DNA of 46,968 nt from Desulfatiglans sp. (GTDB lineage Bacteria; Desulfobacterota; DSM-4660; Desulfatiglandales; HGW-15). A program made the translations under genes and the position numbers. The notes beneath the pieces were generated by a model, which did no database searches, was not told the origin of the DNA, and saw nothing but the letters and a program-made list of their open reading frames with translations. Positions 18,886 to 24,552 of this stretch are shown piece after piece. The DNA lies in assembly GCA_012513605.1 (NCBI GenBank), contig JAAZBV010000086.1, forward strand, positions 1 through 46,968. The letters are read 5' to 3'. How positions within the stretch are numbered: position 1 is the stretch's first letter; every line of letters starts with the position of its first letter.

Positions 18886-18917
18886 TTATTTCACCGCCCA
18901 TTCGCTAAAGCTCATTC

Positions 18918-18972
18918 AAGACGCAAAGAGCGCAGAGAAAATCTTTGTGTTCTCTACGTCTCCGTGGTGACC
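18918..18972. repeat. Degenerate long palindrome of the GACGCAAAG class
   Basis: Left arm near 18921 (GACGCAAAGAGCGCAGAG) and right arm CTTTGTGTTCTCTACGTC form an imperfect inverted repeat, 13 of 18 positions pairing by my count. It sits in the 97-bp gap between aroE and aroD. The arm core matches the better-preserved palindrome at 31221-31313, so both look like copies of one dispersed element. Confidence 0.5.
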
Positions 18973-18982
18973 TTTTTTCATT

Positions 18983-19669
18983 TTATATCTTAAAATACTC
19001 AAGTAGTCGTTTCATCTCCTGAACCGGGATCTGCCCAGCAGCAGACTCTTCACCTTCTTCAAGTGAAGCAAAGGTTAAATATCCCCCCATAAGAGGACTG
19101 AACACCCTGCTCATTCGTCCCAGCGGCCCCATGCAAAACGCAATTATATCCGCGCCCATTTCCCCTGCTTCAGAAACCAGTTCCAGCATTCTCAGGTTGT
19201 CTTCAATGCTCCTGGCCATGGTGACTATCTTTACTATATCACCGCCGACCCTGATACTTTCATCAAGAAGAAATAATAAATCGCCTTCCGGTGGAGTATA
19301 TTCCATTATATGTGTGGAAATAATAATACGGCTGTTTTTCCTGTTTTTAATAATCTCATTACGCAGTTTAGCAGGCATACTCAGTTCAACATCAATACAG
19401 GCCGCATTGGCATCAGCCGCACTTTTCAGGTAACTTACTATGGTTAAAGGGTCGTGCGTGCCCTGCCCTCCTTCTTTTACCGATCGATAGGTTACAATAA
19501 CCGGTCTTTCTGCTGCCTGGATTATATCATGTAGATCAAATGAATCCATAAGATCAAGGCGGAGTTCAAAAATATCTGTGTGTTCTTTAGCCTCAGATAT
19601 TTTTTTTAAGGCCCCCCTGGTATCTTTTGCAACTATTGGTATACAGAGTAAATATTTTTTCCTTGCCAT
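18983..19669 (-). CDS. aroD: Type I 3-dehydroquinate dehydratase
   Basis: A type I (Schiff-base) dehydroquinase of 228 residues from the ATG at 19669; a TTG one codon earlier is possible. It dehydrates 3-dehydroquinate to 3-dehydroshikimate. Marks of the class: DIFELRLDLMD at the start of the barrel, IVTYRSVKEGG, the catalytic His in IISTHIMEYTP, the Schiff-base Lys in DIVKIVTMARS, and the C-terminal FCMGPLGRMSRVFSPLMGGY with the substrate-binding Arg. Length is normal. Its start lies just after the stop of the chorismate mutase/dehydratase gene (TAA, then TTG-ATG), so the genes are closely coupled. Confidence 0.95.
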   Translation of the reverse strand: MARKKYLLCIPIVAKDTRGALKKISEAKEHTDIFELRLDLMDSFDLHDIIQAAERPVIVTYRSVKEGGQGTHDPLTIVSYLKSAADANAACIDVELSMPAKLRNEIIKNRKNSRIIISTHIMEYTPPEGDLLFLLDESIRVGGDIVKIVTMARSIEDNLRMLELVSEAGEMGADIIAFCMGPLGRMSRVFSPLMGGYLTFASLEEGEESAAGQIPVQEMKRLLEYFKI

Positions 19670-19672
19670 CAA

Positions 19673-20731
19673 TTAATTGACCCTCTTCTCTTTATAACAG
19701 CCCATAAACCTTAAACTTGAAGTTACCTTCTTTATCTGTTCCATTGAAGCAACCACCTTTTCATCCCTGTTTGAACCTATAAAATCAAGGAAAAAGGTGT
19801 AATTGCCAGCCCCGCTCTGGATCGAGCCGATACGGGTCAGGTTGATATCATGTTTTGCAAATATCTCAAGCACATTAAACAGGGTGCCCGCACGATGGGC
19901 CGTTGAAAAAAGTATTGAGCATTTATCGCCCTCTGCAACATCCTCCTTTGCCGAGAGGATAAGAAACCTGGTCATGTTTCTCTCAAAGTCATCTATATCC
20001 TCTTTAATGACCTCCAGGTCATATATCTCAGCGGAAAGTTTACTTGCAATAACCGCTGATGATTTCGGTGTCTCCTCTGCAAGCATCTTTGCTGCACCCG
20101 CAGAATCATAATACTGGAGAGGCTCAAGATGATTTCTCTCAAGAAAATTACGACACTGCCCGAGTGCCTGGGAACTTGAATATACGCTCCTGATATCACG
20201 ATGGTCAGTCCCTGGAAGAGTCATAAGGCAGAGGTAAACCGGCAGCTCCACTGCACCTACAACATAGAGACCTGCATTAACGAGGAGTTCATTCACCTCG
20301 CCAACCACCCCACCAAGGGTGTTTTCAACCGCAACTATACCGTAATCAAACAACCCTTTTTTTATCCCTTCAAAAACCGCTGAATAATTTGAACAGGGAA
20401 CAGATACCCATTCACTGTTCCATGCCCTTAAGGCTACTTCGCCATAGGCCCCATGCTCGCCCTGAAACCCTATCAACCTGTAATCCCTCTGCTGAAGGGC
20501 CTTGCTCTCCTTAATTATCTCTGTATAAACCTTTTCAACAAATTCGGAATTTATAAGCCCTGTTGAATTGAGCCTGATCCTTTCGATGATCTCTCTTTCC
20601 CTGTCTTTATCTTCAATGCTGGTCTTTAATTTTTTTGCCATTAATGCCAGTTCCATGCGGTAATTAAGTATCCTTAAAATCCTTGAGTCAAGAAGGTCTA
20701 TCTTTTTTCTTATATCTTTTAGTTCCATCAT
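19673..20731 (-). CDS. Fused chorismate mutase-prephenate dehydratase-like protein, atypical
   Basis: A 352-residue fusion. Residues about 1-85 are an AroQ-type chorismate mutase (LKDIRKKIDLLDSRILRILNYRMELAL, with DKDREREIIERI). About 90-265 is a prephenate dehydratase-like domain (GFQGEHGAYGEVALRAW, IVAVENTLGGVVGEV, NMTRFLIL with the catalytic Thr-Arg-Phe). The last 75 residues are an ACT domain. Three signature positions differ from the separate PheA encoded downstream: YSSSQALGQC lacks the His-Pro of YSHPQA, ENTLGG replaces ENSCEG, and the ACT segment reads TRIGSIQS rather than the Phe-binding ESRP. It supplies the operon's only chorismate mutase; its dehydratase half may be feedback-insensitive or have a shifted substrate. 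Two in-frame ATGs (20731 and 20728) are equally possible. Confidence 0.88.
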   Translation of the reverse strand: MMELKDIRKKIDLLDSRILRILNYRMELALMAKKLKTSIEDKDREREIIERIRLNSTGLINSEFVEKVYTEIIKESKALQQRDYRLIGFQGEHGAYGEVALRAWNSEWVSVPCSNYSAVFEGIKKGLFDYGIVAVENTLGGVVGEVNELLVNAGLYVVGAVELPVYLCLMTLPGTDHRDIRSVYSSSQALGQCRNFLERNHLEPLQYYDSAGAAKMLAEETPKSSAVIASKLSAEIYDLEVIKEDIDDFERNMTRFLILSAKEDVAEGDKCSILFSTAHRAGTLFNVLEIFAKHDINLTRIGSIQSGAGNYTFFLDFIGSNRDEKVVASMEQIKKVTSSLRFMGCYKEKRVN

Positions 20732-20739
20732 TTGCGCCC

Positions 20740-21567
20740 CTATTTTTGATTATCAATCATTATCATACATTCCTGCAGTTGCCTTATCTTCTTCATCATG
20801 CTCATAAACATAGGCGGTGAAAGGCTCTGATCACCATCACAAAGGGCCTCTGCCGGATTCCGGTGTACCTCAACCATTACGCCATCTGCACCGGCTGCAA
20901 TTGATGCCAGACACATCCTCTCAACAAGGCTTAACCGCCCAGTACCATGTGAAGGGTCCACAATAACAGGCAGATGTGACACCTCCTTTATTGATGGCAC
21001 AATTGCAAGGTCAAGGGTGTTTCTCGTATATGATTCAAATGTCCTTATACCCCTTTCACATAAAATCACATTCGGGTTTCCCTCTGCAAGCACATACTCA
21101 GCGCAACTGAGCCACTCGCTCAGGGTAGAAAACATGCCCCTTTTAAGAAGTACCGGTTTACCTGCCTTGCCAACCTCCTTTAAAAGTGAAAAGTTCTGCA
21201 TGTTCCTTGTGCCGACCTGGAGTATATCCACATACTCGCACACCCATGACACATCGCGCGGATCAAGCACCTCTGTTACAACCGGAAGACCAGATGCCTT
21301 ACCTGCCTTTTCAAGTATCTGAAGTCCTTTAATCCCTAAGCCCTGAAATGCGTATGGAGATGTCCTGGGCTTGAATGCCCCGCCCCTCAATATGTCAGCG
21401 CCTGCCTCCTTTACCTTAATTGCGGTTTCAACTGCCTGTTCTTCACTCTCAATACTGCATGGGCCTGCAATAACTGTGAACCCTTGTCCGATTGTTACAT
21501 CCCTAACCTTGATAAGGGTTCTAGCCTGATCCTTCGCCTTAATTGTGGTAAGTTTTAGATTTTTCAT
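20740..21567 (-). CDS. aroF: DAHP synthase, type I-beta (short form)
   Basis: A 275-residue 3-deoxy-7-phosphoheptulonate synthase of the KDO8P-synthase-like I-beta subclass. It condenses PEP with erythrose-4-phosphate, the first shikimate step. Landmarks: [72 protein letters not shown] and [12 protein letters not shown]. These include the metal-binding Cys, His, Glu and Asp residues. Thermotoga-type I-beta enzymes carry an extra N-terminal ferredoxin-like regulatory domain of about 60 residues; here only about 25 residues precede the barrel, so that domain is missing. Allosteric control by Phe or Tyr is then unlikely, and control may rest on the attenuator. It is the fourth gene of the operon, and its start is 11 bp after the pheA stop. 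Confidence 0.95.
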   Translation of the reverse strand: MKNLKLTTIKAKDQARTLIKVRDVTIGQGFTVIAGPCSIESEEQAVETAIKVKEAGADILRGGAFKPRTSPYAFQGLGIKGLQILEKAGKASGLPVVTEVLDPRDVSWVCEYVDILQVGTRNMQNFSLLKEVGKAGKPVLLKRGMFSTLSEWLSCAEYVLAEGNPNVILCERGIRTFESYTRNTLDLAIVPSIKEVSHLPVIVDPSHGTGRLSLVERMCLASIAAGADGVMVEVHRNPAEALCDGDQSLSPPMFMSMMKKIRQLQECMIMIDNQK

Positions 21568-21578
21568 TTTTTAACCAT

Positions 21579-22427
21579 TTAACCTCTTGGAATTCTGGGA
21601 TAGGAGCCCAGTATTTTCAGGAACACACAATCTCTTTCCATCTCCCTCAGGGCGGCATCCAAATTTACATCCTCCCTGTGACCTTCTATATCTACAAAAA
21701 AGAGATATTCCCATTTTAATGTCTTTGCAGGCCTTGACTCAATCCTTGTCATGTTAATCTCCCTGTCAGCAAGCACAGAAAGACATTTGTACAGTGTGCC
21801 TGGTCTGTCTTTAAGAAAGAACATGATGGATGTCTTATCCTCCCCGGTTGGTTTCGGGCTTTCTTTTCCAATGACAAAAAACCTTGTAACATTGCTTTTA
21901 TCATCCTCTATCCCCTCATAAAGGATATTAAGACCATATCTTTCAGCCGCAAAACGGCCTCCAATTGCCCCTGCATTAGGCTCCACCTTTACTGTTTTTG
22001 CAGCAAGCGCTGTACTGGAGAGCTCATAAACCTCTATTCCCGGCATATTTGATCTTAACCATGATCTGCACTGGGCAATTGCCTGTGGATGAGAGTAAAC
22101 CCTGCGAATGCCATTAATACTTTTCTCTCTGCTCAAAAGGTTTTGCCTGACACTTAAATAATATTCTGCGCATATATTGACATCATATTTATTAAAGAGA
22201 TCCTGTGTGATGTTTACTGTCCCTTCGCAGGAGTTTTCTATTGGTACAACACCCTGCTCACACTCGTTGTTTACAACCATTATAAAGATATCCTCAATGG
22301 TCTCCGCACCTTTAAGAAGCGTATTACCGCTGAAAAGCATGGTTGCCGCCTCGTGAGAAAATGTTGCCTCTGGGCCAAGATAGCAGACACATGATGGTTC
22401 ATTTTTTTCCATTTTAAGATTCTGCAT
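21579..22427 (-). CDS. pheA: Prephenate dehydratase with ACT regulatory domain
   Basis: A 282-residue monofunctional prephenate dehydratase that makes phenylpyruvate, the Phe precursor. The catalytic half has YLGPEATFSHEAA, GVVPIENSCEGTVN, RVYSHPQAIAQCRSWL and NVTRFFVIG, all canonical. The ACT half has PGTLYKCLSVLADREINMTRIESRP: the GALV-like and ESRP motifs that bind Phe, so feedback inhibition is expected. It has no chorismate mutase domain; that activity is in the neighbouring fusion protein. The ATG at 22427 overlaps the aroC stop by 14 bp; the ATG at 22412 is an alternative start. It is third in the aromatic operon, which begins with a Phe-rich leader peptide, in keeping with Phe being the main end product sensed. 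Confidence 0.95.
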   Translation of the reverse strand: MQNLKMEKNEPSCVCYLGPEATFSHEAATMLFSGNTLLKGAETIEDIFIMVVNNECEQGVVPIENSCEGTVNITQDLFNKYDVNICAEYYLSVRQNLLSREKSINGIRRVYSHPQAIAQCRSWLRSNMPGIEVYELSSTALAAKTVKVEPNAGAIGGRFAAERYGLNILYEGIEDDKSNVTRFFVIGKESPKPTGEDKTSIMFFLKDRPGTLYKCLSVLADREINMTRIESRPAKTLKWEYLFFVDIEGHREDVNLDAALREMERDCVFLKILGSYPRIPRG

Positions 22428-23496
22428 CCTGTAATTTATTATAGTTTTCCATAATCATGCTGCGGAGAAAATGATCGGCAAGCGTTATCTTAACCATTGC
22501 CTCCATAACAGGGATAACCCTTGGAATGGCCGTTACATCAAATCTGCCTGAACTCTTTATCTTTTCAGGGTTTCTATTCTTATCAACTGTATCCTGCTCT
22601 ATAGCTATTGAGGGAATGGGTTTAACTGCTGCCCTGAGTATTATATCATCACCATTTGATATGCCTGCAAGTATCCCCCCTGCATTGTTTGAGCTGAAAC
22701 CAGATAGCGTAAGGGGATCATTATTCTGTGACCCTTTTAGCCTTGCGGCCTCAAACCCGGCGCCTATTTCAATACCCTTGACTGCCCCTATGGACATAAT
22801 GGCCTTGGCAAGGTCAGCGGAGAGTTTATCAAAGACCGGTTCACCTAAGCCCGCCGGGCACCCTTTTACCAGCACCTCAATAACCCCGCCAAGTGAATCG
22901 CCATTCGCCTTTGCCTCTGAAAGGGCTTTCTCAATTTCTTTGTATTTTTTCATGTCAGGGCAGTACAAAGGGTTATCCGCAATCACTGAAAGGTCCTTTG
23001 TCTCTATGCCTATCCCGCCCAGCTCAACAGTATAGGCAATCACCTTTATGCCTGCCTGTGAGAGGATCTTTCCTGCGATTACACCTGCCGCAACCCTTGC
23101 AGCGGTCTCCCTAGCTGAATACCTTCCTGCACCCCTGTAATCATAATGGCCATACTTCATGTGATAGGTGTAATCACCATGACCTGGCCTGAACAGGTTT
23201 TTCATGTAGTCATATGATTTAGCCCTCGCATCCCTGTTCTTTATAAAAAGGGCAATGGGCGCACCGGTTGTGCGGTCTTCAAAGACACCGGAGAGGATTT
23301 CCACATCATCCTCTTCTTTTCTGGGTGTGTCAAACTCACCTGTCCCCGGCCTTCTCCTTGCCATCTCAAGATCAAAATCTAACTTCTTCAGCATTATACT
23401 GGGGGGGCACCCATCTACAACCACACCTATCCCCTGACCATGTGATTCCCCAAAGGTTGTGATCCTGAATATCTCTCCAAATGAATTACCTGCCAT
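22414..23496 (-). CDS. aroC: Chorismate synthase
   Basis: A 360-residue FMN-dependent chorismate synthase, the last shikimate step (EPSP to chorismate). It starts AGNSFGEIFRITTFGESHGQ, the family's first signature with the catalytic His. RPGHGDYTYHMKYGHYDYRG (including the second signature) and GRYSARETAARVAAGVIAGK follow, and later SSNNAGGILAGISNGDDIILR and SGRFDVTAIPRVIPVMEAM. Length is normal. AGGAG just before the ATG lies at the very end of aroK, right after a heptamer repeat block, so the repeat has grown up to but not into the ribosome site. The product feeds both the Phe branch in this operon and the divergent trp operon. Confidence 0.98.
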   Translation of the reverse strand: MAGNSFGEIFRITTFGESHGQGIGVVVDGCPPSIMLKKLDFDLEMARRRPGTGEFDTPRKEEDDVEILSGVFEDRTTGAPIALFIKNRDARAKSYDYMKNLFRPGHGDYTYHMKYGHYDYRGAGRYSARETAARVAAGVIAGKILSQAGIKVIAYTVELGGIGIETKDLSVIADNPLYCPDMKKYKEIEKALSEAKANGDSLGGVIEVLVKGCPAGLGEPVFDKLSADLAKAIMSIGAVKGIEIGAGFEAARLKGSQNNDPLTLSGFSSNNAGGILAGISNGDDIILRAAVKPIPSIAIEQDTVDKNRNPEKIKSSGRFDVTAIPRVIPVMEAMVKITLADHFLRSMIMENYNKLQDAES

Positions 23497-23508
23497 TTTT
23501 TCTCCTGT

Positions 23509-24114
23509 CTATTGCCTTCCGACTTCTGACCTCTGACCTCTGACTCCTGACTTCTGGCTTCTGTCTTCTGACCTCTGACCTCTGACTTCTGACCTCTGTC
23601 TTGTTTTCACCCTTTCAATTACCATATCCGCCACATCATTGATATCCATTTTACCAGTATCAACTTTCATATTACATGCTTTACTGTATAAAGGCCCTCT
23701 TTTTTCCATAACCTCAGCGGTTTCATCAACAGGCTTATTACCGGTCAATGAGGGGCGGCTTTCTGTTGATCTATTATCTCCTTTAAGTCGTCTTTTTACA
23801 GTATTGATATCAGCATCCAGCCAGACGATAAAGCCATTGGCCTTCAGATTTTCCATATTGATATCACTGGTAACAGCACCCCCTCCTGTAGCGATCACAA
23901 GATTATCCTGTGCTGAGACCTCTTTTATGACCGCTTTCTCCATATCCCGGAAATATGGCCACCCCTTTTCCTTTACCATTTCATTGATACTGCACCCGGA
24001 TTTTTCAGTAATCAGGTCATCTGTATCCACAAATCTCCTGCCAAGTTTATGAGCTATCAGCCTCCCGACAGATGTCTTCCCAGTACAACGATATCCGATA
24101 AGAACGATATTCAT
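23509..24114 (-). CDS. aroK: Shikimate kinase with repeat-derived C-terminal tail
   Basis: Shikimate kinase, first structural gene of the aromatic operon. The P-loop is GYRCTGKTSVG (residues 7-17), followed by the shikimate-binding Asp in FVDTDDLI, FRDMEKAVI with the substrate Arg, and ATGGGAV. The kinase proper ends near residue 172 (NDVADMVIERVKT), the normal length. The remaining 29 residues are an arginine- and serine-rich tail in 7-residue units (RSEVRGQ, RSEDRSQ, KSGVRGQ, RSEVGRQ). It is encoded by 7-bp tandem repeats, as three 7-bp units make seven codons. The tail is probably neutral and highly basic. The gene follows a phe-type attenuator by 18 bp. No strong Shine-Dalgarno is visible before the ATG at 24114 (GAGGCAG lies about 8 bases upstream). 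Confidence 0.94.
   Translation of the reverse strand: MNIVLIGYRCTGKTSVGRLIAHKLGRRFVDTDDLITEKSGCSINEMVKEKGWPYFRDMEKAVIKEVSAQDNLVIATGGGAVTSDINMENLKANGFIVWLDADINTVKRRLKGDNRSTESRPSLTGNKPVDETAEVMEKRGPLYSKACNMKVDTGKMDINDVADMVIERVKTRQRSEVRGQRSEDRSQKSGVRGQRSEVGRQ
23513..23602. repeat. Heptamer tandem repeat inside the 3' end of aroK
   Basis: About twelve degenerate 7-bp units, plus-strand types TCTGACC, TCTGACT and TCTGTCT, in unbroken 7-bp phase. They are translated on the minus strand as the C-terminal tail of AroK. This is the purest copy of the repeat class in the window. Confidence 0.85.
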
Positions 24115-24131
24115 TTTTACACTGCCTCAAT

Positions 24132-24166
24132 AAAAAAGGCCGTGAGTATTTCCACCCACGGCCTTT
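24132..24166 (-). terminator. Attenuator terminator of the aro operon
   Basis: On the minus strand, AAAGGCCGTGGGT (24166-24154) pairs with ACTCACGGCCTTT (24147-24135) around a 6-base loop, giving a 13-bp stem with a single G-U pair, followed by a run of six T. It lies 18 bp before aroK, downstream of the Phe-rich leader peptide, so it is a conditional terminator and not the end of another gene. Confidence 0.88.
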
Positions 24167-24238
24167 AATTCATAAAAAAGAAACATTAAACCATGGGCAG
24201 ACCTCTTGTGCCAAAAAAGTAAAAGAAAAACTGCCATG
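24151..24238 (-). promoter_or_regulatory. Phe-type attenuator: competing hairpins before aroK
   Basis: Minus-strand segments: 1 = CATGGCAG (24238-24231), 2 = TCTGCCCATGG (24201-24191), 3 = CCGTGGGTGGA (24161-24151), 4 = the 3' arm of the terminator. Segment 1 pairs with 2 (8 bp with one bulged C), 2 pairs with 3 (11 bp including G-U pairs), and 3 pairs with 4 (terminator). The Phe/Tyr codons lie directly after segment 1. A ribosome stalled there would cover 1, free 2 to hold 3, and let transcription continue. A ribosome at the leader stop codon covers 2 and the terminator forms. This is the textbook arrangement for pheA/trp attenuation; the pairings were found by eye. Confidence 0.85.
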
Positions 24239-24254
24239 TATCTCTTTGTTTCAT
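24186..24254 (-). CDS. Aromatic-rich leader peptide of the aro operon (PheL-like)
   Basis: A 22-codon open frame that starts ATG at 24254 and ends TAA at 24186. It begins MKQRDTWQFFFYFFG and ends TRGLPMV. Within eight codons (7-14) there are one Trp, five Phe and one Tyr, far beyond chance. The E. coli PheL leader peptide is likewise a short Phe-run peptide before pheA. Its stop codon lies just beyond segment 2 of the attenuator, as attenuation requires. It is about 27 bases downstream of the predicted transcription start; no good Shine-Dalgarno is visible (only GCGGG about 10 bases upstream). Its role is to report charged Phe-tRNA (possibly also Tyr and Trp) to the aroK-aroC-pheA-DAHP synthase transcript. 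Confidence 0.85.
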   Translation of the reverse strand: MKQRDTWQFFFYFFGTRGLPMV

Positions 24255-24287
24255 AGTGTATTAACCCGCTTAAAATAAATTATTGAA

Positions 24288-24317
24288 ATTATATGAAAAC
24301 TTACTTTTTATTGTCAA
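24288..24317 (-). promoter_or_regulatory. Consensus sigma-70 promoter of the aro operon
   Basis: Minus strand: TTGACA (24317-24312), 18-bp spacer, TATAAT (24293-24288). Both hexamers are perfect consensus. Initiation is expected near 24281, about 27 bases before the leader ATG at 24254. Confidence 0.82.
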
Positions 24318-24337
24318 GGTTAAAAATAGCTTGACAA
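24311..24337. promoter_or_regulatory. Inverted repeat spanning both -35 boxes of the divergent promoters
   Basis: TTGTCAAG (24311-24318), 11 bp, then CTTGACAA (24330-24337): a perfect 8-bp inverted repeat. Each arm contains the -35 box of one promoter. It may only reflect two similar -35 regions back to back, or it may be a shared operator for a dimeric regulator. Confidence 0.5.
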
Positions 24338-24359
24338 ATATTTACATGGCTAATATTTT
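24331..24359 (+). promoter_or_regulatory. Probable promoter of the trp operon
   Basis: Plus strand: TTGACA at 24331-24336, 17-bp spacer, TATTTT at 24354-24359. The -35 is perfect and the -10 moderate. The expected start (about 24366) is only a couple of bases before the trp leader ATG at 24368, so the leader peptide message would be nearly leaderless if this -10 is the one used. Confidence 0.6.
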
Positions 24360-24367
24360 ACAACCCC

Positions 24368-24448
24368 ATGTGCAGAGAACTTTTAAATATCACAAACATT
24401 AACTGGTGGTGGCGTACCTCTAACGTTAAGGAGTGCCTGCCAGTGTAA
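24368..24448 (+). CDS. trpL: Trp leader peptide
   Basis: A 26-codon open frame, ATG at 24368 to TAA at 24446-24448. It begins MCRELLNITNIN, continues WWWRTSN at codons 13-19 and ends VKECLPV. Three consecutive Trp codons (24404-24412) in a short frame between a promoter and a conditional terminator upstream of trpE mark it as the sensor peptide of tryptophan attenuation, as in trpL of enteric bacteria (which has two Trp codons). There is no recognisable Shine-Dalgarno upstream, and the predicted transcript starts almost at the ATG, so leaderless initiation or a different transcription start must be considered. The gene is too small to be found by ordinary gene callers. Confidence 0.85.
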   Translation: MCRELLNITNINWWWRTSNVKECLPV

Positions 24449-24464
24449 GCTTTTTTTATAATAA

Positions 24465-24536
24465 CCGGGGGCATTTTCTTAAGGCCCGCGGTACAAATAT
24501 TACAGGCCGTGGGTTTTAAACTCACGGCCTTTTTTT
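24465..24536 (+). promoter_or_regulatory. Trp attenuator: alternative hairpins before trpE
   Basis: Segments: c = CCGGGGGC (24465-24472), d = AAGGCCCGCGG (24481-24491), e = CCGTGGGTTTT (24507-24517), f = CTCACGGCCT (24521-24530). d pairs with e over 11 bp (with G-U pairs), forming an antiterminator. e with its flanking AGG pairs with f, forming the terminator. c can pair with d (7 of 8), which would free e for the terminator. A further hairpin, a:b, lies at the Trp codons (TGGCG at 24410-24414 with TGCCA at 24438-24442, extended by CTC/GAG near the loop). How ribosome position controls c:d over the intervening 16 bases is not obvious from sequence. Confidence 0.75.
24504..24536 (+). terminator. 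Attenuator terminator of the trp operon
   Basis: AGGCCGTGGG (24504-24513), loop TTTTAAA, CTCACGGCCT (24521-24530) and a run of seven T ending at 24536. This 10-bp stem with one G-U pair has the same arms as the aro-operon terminator on the opposite strand. It lies 16 bp before the TTG start of trpE; AGGAG for trpE follows directly. Confidence 0.9.
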
Positions 24537-24552
24537 ATTTCAGGAGCAGCAA

